Origin: Tetrahymena elliotti 4EA
Taxonomy: Eukaryota; Ciliophora; Oligohymenophorea; Hymenostomatida; Tetrahymenidae
Direction: 5' to 3'
Assembly (NCBI GenBank): GCA_000231825.2
Contig: JH720299.1
Span: 743,987-787,231 of the forward strand
DNA: 43,245 nucleotides
Shown: positions 24,521-34,987 of the stretch, in pieces
Layout of the letters: the number at the start of each line of letters is the position of its first letter
Numbering within the stretch: the first letter of the stretch is position 1
The notes under the pieces: generated by a model
What the model saw: only the letters and a program-made list of their open reading frames with translations
The model's database searches: none
Told to the model about the DNA's origin: nothing
Made by a program: the position numbers and the translations under genes

Positions 24521-26722
24521 TTTTGTGAAAAACACCAATATTTAAATGAAAAAAATGAGGTTTTTATTTATTTACAAATATAAATTTAGTTTATTTAAAA
24601 TATTTGAGTAGTTTTATTAACTTAAAATGAATATTTAGATGAATTGATTGACAAAAGGTATGAAACTAGGGGAAGTATTTATATATCAAAACTAACTCTA
24701 AACATAAAAAGTTTCAGATCAGTAATTAAATAATAATGTGTATTTTTATTAACCATTTACATGAGAACAAATTTATTTAGTTTTGAAAATGTAGAACAAA
24801 CAAACAAACAAACGAACATAAAAATTTGATTCTATTTATATGGTATTAAAAATGAATAATAGATAAATACGAGAACCTTTAAAAATGTGTAAAATAACTC
24901 TTTTGTTTCTTTAATAAATATGCAATTTTATTTAAAAATAAATAATTAAGAATTAATTCACTAAGACTTTCCTTTTAATAAACGAAAGGGGGTCTTGTTA
25001 AGTCAATTTAGCTTAACACTGAATGGATTATGGAAGGAAATTTAAATTTGAAGGAGTGAATAACAATTAAAATCACCAAACATTCAGCCAGATTAAGCCA
25101 AAAATTAAAAAGTTAATCTATTTTAACATACATTTTGGATTAAAAGTCAGCAAGATATTCTGAAGTTGATTGAGGCTTAACTCTTTAAAATCAAGTTACT
25201 TTTGATTTAAATCTTATGAAATCTACTTCTAATGCTAATTCATCAAACTCACAAAATTTATTAAAAGGAATGAAATTGTTTAAAAGATTATTTGAAATTT
25301 ACAAAAAATAATCAAGTTAGCTTCAAATTTTTCGTAAAGAACTCATTGGATCTATTAAGAAAATTTTAATTAAATTAAGAAAAGATGAAATTTCTTTCTT
25401 TGTTTAGAGTTTTTTTGTATTTATTTTTAACTAATTCACTGCTATCAAAAAAAAGACTAAAATTATCTGTGAAAAAAGTAGATAATTTCATGATTTTTAA
25501 ATGGTTATTTTATTTTGATTTATTTAAGTTATTTTACATGAATGGAAATAGATAATATTTAATTTGCCTAAATATTTTGTTATTATTATGTATTTCAAGT
25601 GCTTTTATTCTAATTTGATTTTTAGCTATTAAAATGATTAATTATTGTAGAAATTTTGTTTTCCAGTATAAAATAGATACAGTTTATATTATTATAGATT
25701 GATTGCTTGATTTATTTATTCATTCATTTTATAATAGAAAAGTAAAATTTCTATTCAAGCCCAAATCAACAAACGCGAATAAATAATTGAAAAATATTTC
25801 CTCAAATTGAATATTTATCTCCCTTTTTATTAGCTAACTAAAAACTATGTAAAGAGAATGTAATTAAAATAGAAAAAATTTTACTTAATTTTGTAAATAT
25901 CTAACAAGTAGAATAAACTTATTTATTTGCATCAACCAATTTATTTTTTTTGTCCTTTATCACAAATTGCAAATTGTTTTAGCTCTCTTTTTTGATGAAA
26001 TTAGACAGAATTAAAAAATGATAGAATCTAAATGAAGATCAGCGATGAGTAATATAGATTATTTTAGCTATTTTAATTAATTAAGTAGAAAAATAGCTAG
26101 ACTAGACTAAAATTAATTTCAATAAGAATAAAGCAAGTGAGTCTATACTTTTGTATATTAATTAATTTTAATTTAATTAACCAGCACTAACTAGTTATTA
26201 TATTTCTATTTAATTACATTTCTTTGCTTGTAATTAATTATGTCTTACTAGCTTTTTTTAATTAAAATTAATCTTTTTCTTTCATCTTGTGTTTTTTTTT
26301 GCTTTAAAGCATAAGAGATAAAAGTATAAGAGTAAGCTTAATGTTATAAATTATAATAAATATGGAAGGATTTAGAATATAATTTGATACCAATAAATGA
26401 ATTGTCATACTGGATATATAGAGAATAAGAAAGAACAGAGAAATGAGAAAGATTTTTTTTTTTTTGAGTAGCATTAGTTATGCTGAGATTATATTATAGG
26501 TAGGTAGTATTGAAACATTAGATGAATGAATATTATAATTACAATTAATAATATTATTTAATAAATATTTTATTTAAATATCAGATTTGAAAAGGATGTT
26601 TTTTATTATAAAGTTTATTTGGTTGTTTGTTTATTTTGTTATTTCTACAAATCTTATTTAAATATTTGTTATTTGTTGAAGGAGTTAAGGATATATATTT
26701 ATATATCTTTAATAACTCAAAT
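24521..26722. other. Mostly intergenic; hairpins and one open frame
   Basis: AT-rich DNA. At 24963-25017 two hairpins lie side by side (see separate entry). A + strand frame from ATG 25216 runs for about 100 codons to TGA near 25520 and looks basic and helical. Related frames upstream contain several TGA codons at roughly chance frequency, so I do not call a gene. From 25520 to 26722 nothing is recognised; this part includes the 3' flank of the RNase gene. Confidence 0.4.
24963..25017. other. Two adjacent inverted repeats (hairpins)
   Basis: The first is aagac at 24963-24967 with gtctt at 24992-24996, with tttc/gaaa pairing inside and a G-rich bulge. The second is gttaag at 24997-25002 with cttaac at 25012-25017 around a 9-base loop. 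They touch end to end. They might be part of a small RNA; no known family is recognised. Confidence 0.3.
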
Positions 26723-27478
26723 TCAGGCAGTTTAGACAATGGGGAGGTAGATGGGTTGGGAAGCAGAGCAGGAAGATTGCTTGGTGCAGGGTTGAGAAAT
26801 AACACCAGTTAAAGCCTTGTTGAAGTACATATCAACTGCAAAGAGCATTTGTTAGCCATTGACCTTCTTGCATTGTAAGAAGACAGGACCTCCGAAACCA
26901 GATTCCAAAGCACTTTAGACTTGTTAGACAGAGTAGGATTAAGTGTCAGAAGGAACGATGTTCTTAGCAGCCAAAGCAGAAATGGGGTTGTACTTCTTGT
27001 GTAATTCAGTAGCAGCAGTGAAATATTAGTTTTAGTCATCACCGTAGCAAGTACCGTGCTTGGTCCATTCGTGATCCAAAAAAGTTTAAGTGCTGGAGTA
27101 AAGACCGACCCAGTAAGTTTACATGTAACTCTTGGTGGATTGGCTGATGTTAGAGAAAGAGAAGTGGGTGCTGCCACAATCTTAAGGATAACTGCATTAG
27201 TTAGTTTCTAAACCAGAGGGCCAGAGACCGTGGAGATTGAAATTCTTGGAATCGAAATTACCCATATTGGAAGCAGTGCATTTGTTAACCTTGCAAACAG
27301 TACCAGGCCATTCTCTTTCAAAGGCAAAGTAAGTGTAAGAACCTTGAACATTGTTGGCTCCTGTGTTGGTGTTAGTGTTCTTTTAGAGATTGTTAGAAGT
27401 GGAATTCAATTGGAAAGCAAAGAGAGTTCCAGTAGCAACCAAGGTGGCAAGTAAAGCGATGATAATGGTTTTGCTCAT
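26723..27478 (-). CDS. Secreted RNase T2 family endoribonuclease
   Basis: Intronless, 251 residues, ATG 27478 to TGA 26725-26723. A signal peptide (M-S-K-T-I-I-I-A-L-L-A-T-L-V-A) occupies about residues 1-22, followed by an Asn/Thr-rich linker. Both active-site motifs are intact: CAS I as N-L-H-G-L-W-P-S (catalytic His83) and CAS II as H-E-W-T-K-H-G-T-C (Glu137, His141). F-A-F-E-R-E-W-P and the usual cysteine pairs are present. The length is normal for the family. RNase T2 enzymes cut single-stranded RNA by a 2',3'-cyclic phosphate route in acidic compartments or outside the cell. In Tetrahymena, members are known to turn over tRNA and rRNA on starvation; which paralog this is cannot be told from sequence alone. 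Base composition is noticeably GC-richer than the flanks, suggesting strong expression. Confidence 0.93.
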
Positions 27479-28046
27479 TATAATAAAAGCTAATGTATTT
27501 TTTATTCAGATTTATTTATTTTATGATTTGTTTGTTTTTTTAATAATTATTAATTTTTCAATTATGCGATATTTAAATTATTTCAATAACCCCCACCTCA
27601 GTCCCCTTTTTTTGTTTTTTTTCAATAATTCCAAGCAAGCAAATCCTATTTCTGGAAAATTAATTAAAAGGGGGCCCAAATCATAAAAAAAGTAATACCT
27701 AAAAAAAACTGATCATGAATTCTGAAAGAAAATTAGACAATGAACCTTCTTTTTTTGATTGATTTTATAAATAAATAATAACCAATTTTGCCTTTTGTTT
27801 GCTTGTTTTTTGGTAAAATTAATAATTTGATAACTGCAAAGAGAGTAAATTAGACAATCTCAAAAATATAAATAAAAGCCCATTCCATGATAAAGTTATG
27901 AGATTAAAGAAAAAGAGATAAATCAATGTAAATTTGTAAACAAAATCAAAGGCAGGCTGATTGGGTTTTTATGGAATATTATAATTAAAAGTGAATGAAT
28001 ATTCACTATCAAATTAAAATAAAATCATGCTTTTATCACTCGTTCA
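27479..28046. promoter_or_regulatory. Upstream region of the RNase T2 gene
   Basis: It contains the promoter by position. Patches with C or G runs (ccccacctca near 27590, gggggccc near 27670) stand out in AT-rich DNA. No defined element can be named. Confidence 0.35.
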
Positions 28047-28244
28047 TCAATTAAATTTATGAGAAAAGGTGGGGGAACGAACATAGAAATAATCAATATT
28101 ATATGTGGATGAGACAGTGACATTGAATGTAATGTACTTAAATCTCTTTAAGCCAAGCTTAATAATCTTATATTTGTTCAACATTTTTTTTCCCTTTACA
28201 AAAATACTTGAAGCATTCAAAAATACAATTAATATTTCTGTCAT
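28047..28244 (-). CDS. Short unrecognised frame, 65 residues
   Basis: It opens with ATG 28244 and closes with a true ciliate stop (TGA 28049-28047). The stretch is GC-richer than its flanks. The predicted peptide is basic, with K-L-G-L-K-R-F-K-Y in the middle and T-V-S-S-T-Y-N-I-D-Y-F towards the end. It may be a small gene or the last exon of something upstream. The length alone is not significant under this code. Confidence 0.25.
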   Translation of the reverse strand: MTEILIVFLNASSIFVKGKKMLNKYKIIKLGLKRFKYITFNVTVSSTYNIDYFYVRSPTFSHKFN

Positions 28245-28429
28245 GCATTTTCATTCATTCAATTAATAGATATAAATAAAAAATTGTCAATTATTTACAA
28301 GTAAAAAATACATTCATGTGTAAAAGTAAATGAAGTAATAGCTTCTATGATAAAATATCTTTTCCTTGAGATAGCCAAATTTAAAATTTTATTTCATTGA
28401 TAGCTGTTTTTAATAGTATCTTATTCTGA

Positions 28430-29130
28430 GTAATTTCACCCCTAATCAGCAAATCAGCTTTTAAGCTTACATATTTTACAAATCTTTGAAATATTCTCTT
28501 TAAAATATAAATGAAATGATTGACCATTCAAATCCACAATAATTAGGTCAAAAACTTTATGAAAATAAATTAAATACATATCATTTTTGAAAATATTTAT
28601 TTTACCCTTACTTTGGTATCACGTAAGATTTAGAAAAAGTAAATGAATATCTTAATATTAAAGTAAATCTTATTTTTAACTTACTTTTTGATTGACTTCG
28701 AAGGGATATTTTTGCTTTGACTATTTAATATCTTATTGTAATACACATGGATAAATTCTAAAAAATCTTTCTCCTAAGGATTCACGTTCTAAATAAATAT
28801 TTTTGTGATATGTCTTTATTGCATGTTTTTCATCTCAAAAATATCTCAAAATTCATTGAAAACAATTCATTTGAGTTGTTTTTTCAATCATAAATCCCCT
28901 ACAAAAACGTATTTAATCATGCAATACTTGCATTTTTGCATAGATTTATTTGATAAAAAATTGTTCATCGGTTGTTCGTAATTTGTTTCTTTTATTAACA
29001 ATTTTAAGTCCTTATAGAAAGCTTCTAATTGAAATTTAAAAAAACTATCAAATCTATTTCGGAGGGTAAAAGCTATCGTTACTCTCTCTTTTAAAAACGT
29101 TTAAAAGCATTTGAAAGAGTAGAATTTTAT
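28430..29130 (-). pseudogene. Unresolved coding-like region, possibly broken or multi-exon
   Basis: Several coding-like segments lie in different frames: near 29080-28910 (T-L-R-N-R-F-D-S-F-F-K, ending near K-C-K-Y-C), near 28815-28690 (after AG at about 28815: M-K-N-M-Q-Q-R-H-I-T-K), and near 28575-28455 (F-D-L-I-I-V-D-L-N-G-Q-S-F-H, ending in TGA). GTAGGG and GTAAGT sites could serve as donors between the first two pieces, but no set of splice sites gives one consistent frame to the third. It is either a decayed gene or a gene with exons I cannot place. The family is not recognised. Confidence 0.25.
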
Positions 29131-29390
29131 TTAAATTTAAAAACAAAACAAGAATCAAATTGGCGCAAAATTATTAACAAAATAATAATAAAGAAGGGAG
29201 TAAATATTGATGGTTTTAAATTTTATTACAAATATTAATACATTCTACCATTCATTCATTTAGTAAATTAATCATACATACATGTATATATGCATGTTCA
29301 ATAAGAAATACTAATTATTTACTTCTTTTTGTTTTCTATTTTAACTTTACTTTTTGATTATTATTAATTAATTTTTGTTTTTACCTTACA

Positions 29391-30179
29391 TCAAAATGAA
29401 ATCAATTCGAAATTTCCACCACATTCGTTTCTGTGTTCGTATAGTTTAAGTTGTGGCATTATTTATCCAGCAAACTCATAGAATAGAGTTGTGTTAAAAT
29501 TTGGATTTCCTGTTTAATCTCCTGTCCATATTAAAGGATAGTAGTTAATTGGATATTGTTCATCTTGTGAATTGCATGATTCTGGACTTCCAAAAAGATG
29601 TGTCCACTCTTAAAAGTTTGTTTATACTCCAAAGTCTTGCAAATAAGTTAATTGCAACATGTTCACAGTATCATTAAAGAACTTACAATTGAAATTGTAA
29701 TTTTACCCTCTCCATTACATGCAGCTTTTCAAAGGAGAATCGAATTTGACTATAATATTCTTCCTTAAATACATGTCGAATTTCATTCTATTAGAATCAT
29801 TTTGAGTTTGGTTTGTGTAAATGGGAATGTTATAGAAGAAATGTTGCATTATCTTGTTAAGATATACAGTTGTATTTTGCATTGTAGGACAAATAGAAAA
29901 AGATAAATCAATCACTTCAAATCCTGCTGCAAGAGCGTTGTAATAATTTTCAAAGAAGAATGGATTAGGAGTATTATTTTCAAATGCTGAAACTATTATG
30001 TAATCCTTGTATCCTTTTGCTCTCAGGCATTCAAATTAAGACTAAGATGTTCTCTAAGACACTGATAATCCTCTGTTAGGAAAAACTCTGCTATGAGCCT
30101 CAGATGCTGACGTATTATCTACGATTAAAAAGAACAAAAATAGCACAGCTGTAAAAAATTTTGTTGTCACTTAAATCAT
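29391..30179 (-). CDS. Secreted lysozyme-like protein (GH25-related), probably catalytically altered
   Basis: Intronless, 262 residues, ATG 30179 to TGA 29393-29391. A signal peptide covers about residues 1-26 (hydrophobic F-F-T-A-V-L-F-L-F-F-L-I-V). The body follows the layout of the protozoan and nematode GH25-type lysozymes: G-L-S-V-S-Q then F-E-C-L-R-A-K-G-Y near the N-terminus, A-L-A-A-G-F-E-V-I-D-L, then C-K-F-F-N-D, E-W-T-H-L-F-G-S, P-L-I-W-T-G-D-Q, P-N-F-N and a final C-G-G-N-F-E-L. Family members cut bacterial peptidoglycan in phagosomes. The strand that normally carries the acidic D-x-E pair reads I-I-V-K-F-D-S-P here, so the glutamate appears to be missing. It may bind rather than cut, or use other residues. 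It lies upstream of the RNase T2 gene on the same strand, with an unresolved region between. Confidence 0.75.
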
Positions 30180-31773
30180 CTCAACTTTAAAAAAGAATTT
30201 ACTTTAAAAAAAGAGTAGATTTAAAAAATTCAATCAAAATCATCATCACCAATTAAAAAATTATATAAAAATTTCATTCATTCTAAAAATTAATGCTTAC
30301 AGAACTATCAACAATTATCAGTCAGCTCATGTCAATAAAAAAATTGTAAATACAAATAAATTCATTAGTAAAAATAAAAATATTTGATGCACTTAAATAA
30401 TACCTCAAAGCTTTAATAAATAAAACCAATGATTTTTTATTCAAAGAGCTTTAAAAGATTGGTTTTTTTTGTGACAAAAATACAATTTTTCTAATTAATT
30501 ATTGAAATCTTTCATCTAACATTCATATTTTATAATTTGGTTTTTCAGAATAGATTTTAATGTTTTTCATTTTAATGGAATTAATTTTAAATGAAGCAGT
30601 GATTTTTGAAATCAAATGTAATTCAAATTTAATGATATATTCGATTCAAATATTTGCTTGCAAAATTAAATCTTTTATTAGAAAAAATAATTGAAATAAA
30701 TAATTTCTCGTATTTTAATAACCTAAAACATAAATTATCAATATCTATTGTAAAAGAAATAGCTTATTCTTATTTTAATTAACAAATTTTTTATTAGAAA
30801 TAGTACATGCCTAATCAACTAAAATCTTCTTTAGTTCCTCATTTGTAACCTCCTATCTGATCAATAAATTTAAAATTTATCAAATTCAAATTAAAGTATG
30901 GCTTGGTTTGTTTTAATGACTGATATTAGAATCAGGTAAAAAAAGAAAATTAAGGTATTTATAATATTTATTCAAATCAAAATCCTTGCTTTTTGAATTA
31001 CAATATATTTTCTGTTATCATTTTTTAAGCTTCATAAAAATAAATTAAAAAAAATGTTTGAATTTACAAGAACTTTATTTTTACTTTTTGATAAATAAGT
31101 TAGAAAGAAATAAGGAAAACTTTAAAAAATGTTAAAATATTTATTTGCATAGAAGTAAAAGAAAAGTCCAAAAAAAGATAAAAAGAATATTGAGAAAACC
31201 AACAAATAGAGCTAGTCTGAAATATGTGTTAGAATGATTAAGATTTAAGAAAATTAATTGACTTTTTCTTTGAAAAGTTAAGCAATATAAAATTAGGGTT
31301 ATAATTAAGTGAAATTGCTAATTTTATTAAGATAAAGATTTAATAGTAAATTTAATTTCGAAAGATAAGGAGTTTCAATTTTCAAGTAAAAATTTAAAAT
31401 GAATAAAATCATTTAAACAATTTTTGTTTTGCCAATAAAAAGTGATTAACATTTTTGATGTTTTTAAGATTTAGATATTTATTTTTTCTATGAATAATTT
31501 GATGGTATTTCTTGCTAAGGTTTAAGGTGATCAAATAAATATTCATTCAATCATCTTACATAATTTCATTTTTATTTAGAAGTAAAAAAGTTCTTTTGGA
31601 ATATTTTTTCTCTTTGTTTACAATCTGTTTGTCAAAATTTATAATAAAGAGATTAAATATTGTAAAAGGAAAGTACTAATAAGGATGTAACCTTCCTATT
31701 ATGAAAAAGTACCTATTTAGTGATAATATACAGTAGCACTCTAATAGTTTTTGAGATTAGGCACCTACTTAAC
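30180..31773. other. Intergenic
   Basis: AT-rich 5' flank of the lysozyme-like gene. A somewhat GC-richer patch lies at 31680-31773. No gene is recognised. Confidence 0.5.
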
Positions 31774-32260
31774 TCAATACTAAAATTAATTCACTTCTGC
31801 TTTAAGCTAAATTCTTTCAGTGTAAACTTTCTTTTTGTCCACATCATCTTTATTGCTCAATTCATTTATTCTTTAATAATTTTTTGAAATGAATTCAGAT
31901 ATCTCATTATCTTTAATTTAAATGGTTAATTAAATATCAAATTTCCTAAAAATATGCTTTAGACTATATTATTCTTATGTATTTTTTTAGTTTTTTTCTT
32001 TAAAATTTTAAATTCTTAAAATAAACTTCAAAATAGCTTTAAAATAAGCTATTTTTATTTCATTTAGACTAATTTAATCTAAAAAATTAAAAGGCTTCTA
32101 TTTAAAATACTTTTTTTTCTAAAATTTAATCTCTTTAGGAGAAAATTATATCTTGAGATTGAGTGGATAGACTTAAAAAATTATCAAAAAAATAAAGATT
32201 TGTTTAAATATTAGCAATGAAATGAATGCATGAAACTATTAAAATGTTAAAATTACTCAC
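31774..32260 (-). CDS. Possible terminal exon(s) of an unrecognised gene
   Basis: A minus-strand frame is free of TGA from about 32250 to the TGA at 31776-31774, roughly 160 codons. The part after a good acceptor (TTTTTAG at about 31953) looks most protein-like, with D-N-E-I-S-E-F-I-S-K-N-Y and N-K-D-D-V-D-K-K-K-V-Y. No start, partner exon or family is recognised. Chance open frames of this length are not rare here. Confidence 0.25.
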
Positions 32261-33107
32261 AGATAGAATAAATAATTCAGTATTAATTTCATTTTTTTAA
32301 AGCTTTTAATTGATACTTTATTATTTAATTTAATTAAACACCAACAAAGATTTTTAGCTTAGATTACTAAGGTATGGAGTTCAAGTAATTATATATTAAT
32401 CATGAAACATATATCAGCTTATTCTAAATTATTTTTGTATTTTTATCAAATTTTTTAGATGATTTTATGTTTAAAATTATTTGCCAAGTTATTATTAATT
32501 CATATCTTTAGCTTTCATAACACTTGACTTTTACACAAATTGCAAGAAAATAAAAATAAGGTATCATAAAAAATATCACCAAATCTAGCATGAACATTTT
32601 CACCAGAAAAATAGCTTTACGTTTTTATTCTTCAAATTGAATAATTTCTTTTTACTCTTCAAAAAAAAATCATTTTTGAATGTTATCTCTCATTTAAATG
32701 TAGCATTTTATATTATTAATTTGTAAAAAAATGAAAGATTGCATTTGATACATAGAAAAATTTATTCTTTTTTGATTAGTTTATTAAATAAGATATTTGT
32801 TGCAAAAAATTCTAATTAAAGTTGTTAAGCAGGCACATTCTTGTTTTCTTTATTTCTTTTGTTCTTTTTTAGCAATGATAACTCTTTGCTTTATAAGTGA
32901 ATAGAGCAAGCAAAATTGATGGAAAGAAGATGAATGAATATTAATTAGGAGCAGGAATTAATTGATAGAAATATTGATGAATATATTACGTAGAAGATTG
33001 TTGGAAAGATACGCGCTAGCTACGAAATATAAATAATATACATATAGTAAGTAATACAAAGTTCTTAAAAGTAAAAATTAAGTTCAATTTCTAGTTTTTA
33101 TAAGCAA
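32261..33107. other. Intergenic
   Basis: AT-rich. Minus-strand frames around 32690-32920 are open for about 80 codons but show no family signature or clear start. Confidence 0.45.
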
Positions 33108-33599
33108 TCATTCTTATTAAATGGCAGAATCTTCTTGTTTGCCATATTCTTCCATTTTTGAAATTTGGTCATTTACTGATGAACCAGCTCCACCTTCTTT
33201 TTATTATTCTTCTTGTTCGAAACTTTGAACGTCAAATCCGTTGCGAGACAAAATATCATTTATTTTATTTTTTAAGAAACCTTTTTCATTGTTTAAAATG
33301 CGAATTTCTTCATTTGACTTTTCGAATTCATTTAAAACTTTTTGATGTTCCTTTTTATTGTTTTATAAATAAAAATAATTTAATTCTTGCTGATCTAGAA
33401 ACTCTTTTTATAAATCATTTTACTTGAAGTAGAAGAGCATATTTCTTTTTCAATTTTCTGTATTTTTCTTCATAGTCATTTGGAAGATTACTAACTGCAG
33501 CTCCTGAGATCTAGAATATAAGTTAAAAATAAATGCTGTTTAACTAAATTGCTATGCTAAAATAGTGAAAATTACGCTTTGCTGGGCGTTTTAGTCCAT
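33108..33599 (-). CDS. Small coiled-coil protein; needs a frameshift or a 22-base intron
   Basis: Exon 1 is 33599-33576 (M-D-Q-N-A-Q-Q-S) and exon 2 is 33510-33108, joined in phase 0 across a 65-base intron (donor GTAATT, acceptor TTCTAG). Stop TGA 33110-33108. The protein of about 134-141 residues is a continuous coiled coil (Y-E-E-K-Y-R-K-L-K-K-K-Y, later E-F-L-D-Q-Q-E-L-N and L-N-N-E-K-G-F-L-K-N-K-I) with a Gln/Glu/Gly-rich C-terminus. Exon 2 has one base too many: the frame through K-K-K-Y-A-L-L-L-Q hits TGA, and the downstream frame is shifted by one. Removing a 22-base GTAAAA...AGAG segment (33423-33402) restores the frame. The Y-R-K-L-K start and the E-K-x-F-L motif recall the INO80E/TFPT-type coiled coil of chromatin-remodelling complexes, a weak resemblance only. 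Function unknown. Confidence 0.65.
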
Positions 33600-34987
33600 T
33601 TTTTAGTGCTTTATGATTTGATTTTGATAGCTAAAATTTGATGAAAAAGATAATAAAATAATAAGTGAAAGTGCAGTTATTTATTATGTAATTTTATAAA
33701 GATTTAACAAATACAAACAAAACAATAAATTTTTATATTCTATTCAAAATAAAATGCATCAACCTTTAAAATCAATATCTAATTTTTATAAAATGAACCA
33801 AAATTTTCATTTTATTGTTAAAAATTTCTACTTAATGTAGATCCTCCTTCCCACTCCATTTACAATTTTTATTAAAAAAGAGTGATACAATTCTCCACCA
33901 CTGTTATTAGTAAAATTATGCAAAAAGCTTGAATATTTGCAATAAATTTAAATTATCTCTACAAAATTTATTTGTGTGATTTTAATATTGGTATGTCACC
34001 ATAACTTAAATTATCTTTAAAATTGTTACAATATTTAACACGTCTCTCTTACATGCCTTAAATGATATAATTTTTAGTTAAGCAAATGTTAAGGTTTCAA
34101 GGCTTTACTTAATATTTTGTTTTGGAATTATTTCAAAACCAACATCTAAAATCACCAAGTGAAAATCAGCCTCCAATTTACATTAAAAACATGATTAATA
34201 TTCTTTGAATATAAGCTAGTTTTTCATTCAATCTAAAATCTTTTAAGCATTAAAAAAATATTATTTCAATTGATTTATTAAATGATTGATAAACTTTAAT
34301 TTTAATTAGAAATAATGTGTGCTAATTAAAATAGAGATATTTATTAATTATAAACTAAATATTTATTCTAAAAAGTACCTCATACTAAACTAGTCAATAT
34401 TTTGAAATTTAAATAAATATATTAAATATTTTTAAATGAAATAATTAATTCATTCATAGAAGTTGTTTGTTTGTTTAAAAATAAAATTAAATATTTTGGA
34501 GATAAAATGTTTAATTATAATAATTAAATTAGTTTATTAAAGTACAGATTATATATTGAATCACACATAATGTCTGTAAATAAAAAACTGTTTCTTTGAA
34601 TTGAACTTTATTGAGATCGATCTTTACATAGTTTAAATATAGTAATTATTATAAGTTGTGATAAAAATCTTGGTTATTTATGCATTCATTTGTTCATCTA
34701 TTTAATCAGATACATAGATAGATACATAGATATTTATTTAGTCAGCTAGCCAACAAATCAAAACTAGCTTTCTAGGAAAAAATAAATTGATTGATTGATT
34801 TATTATTTGTTTGTTTGTTTCATTACTTTTGAGAAGTTAATTGATTGATAGAATATTTTTTATATAGAATGATGATTATATAGATAGAAAGGTACTTTCC
34901 AATATAGAATCGTTAGAATAACTAAAAATAGCAAATAATAATTGATTATTACGTTTGTTATTGAAACAAGTGGTATTATTAGCAAAA
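33600..34987. other. Intergenic with overlapping open frames
   Basis: Between the HEAT gene 3' end and the coiled-coil gene 5' end. Around 33800-34200 all three minus-strand frames are open for long stretches. One contains N-N-S-G-G-E-L-Y-H-S-F then N-G-V-G-R-R-I-Y, another L-E-A-D-F-H-L-V-I-L-D-V-G-F. The patch at 33835-33905 is GC-richer. I cannot choose a frame and do not call a gene. Confidence 0.35.

Noticed and set aside
24955..25520. Possible tyrosine-recombinase fragment (an H-S-A-R motif on the plus strand)
   Set aside because: The frame is broken by two TGA codons at about chance frequency and only one short motif resembles the family.
27230..27686. Plus-strand frames over the RNase T2 gene and its upstream region
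   Set aside because: Overlap the clear minus-strand RNase T2 frame or extend into its promoter; no independent support.
33800..34200. Three simultaneous long open minus-strand frames
   Set aside because: All frames look equally plausible, which shows the limit of judging by eye in AT-rich DNA with one stop codon; no gene called.
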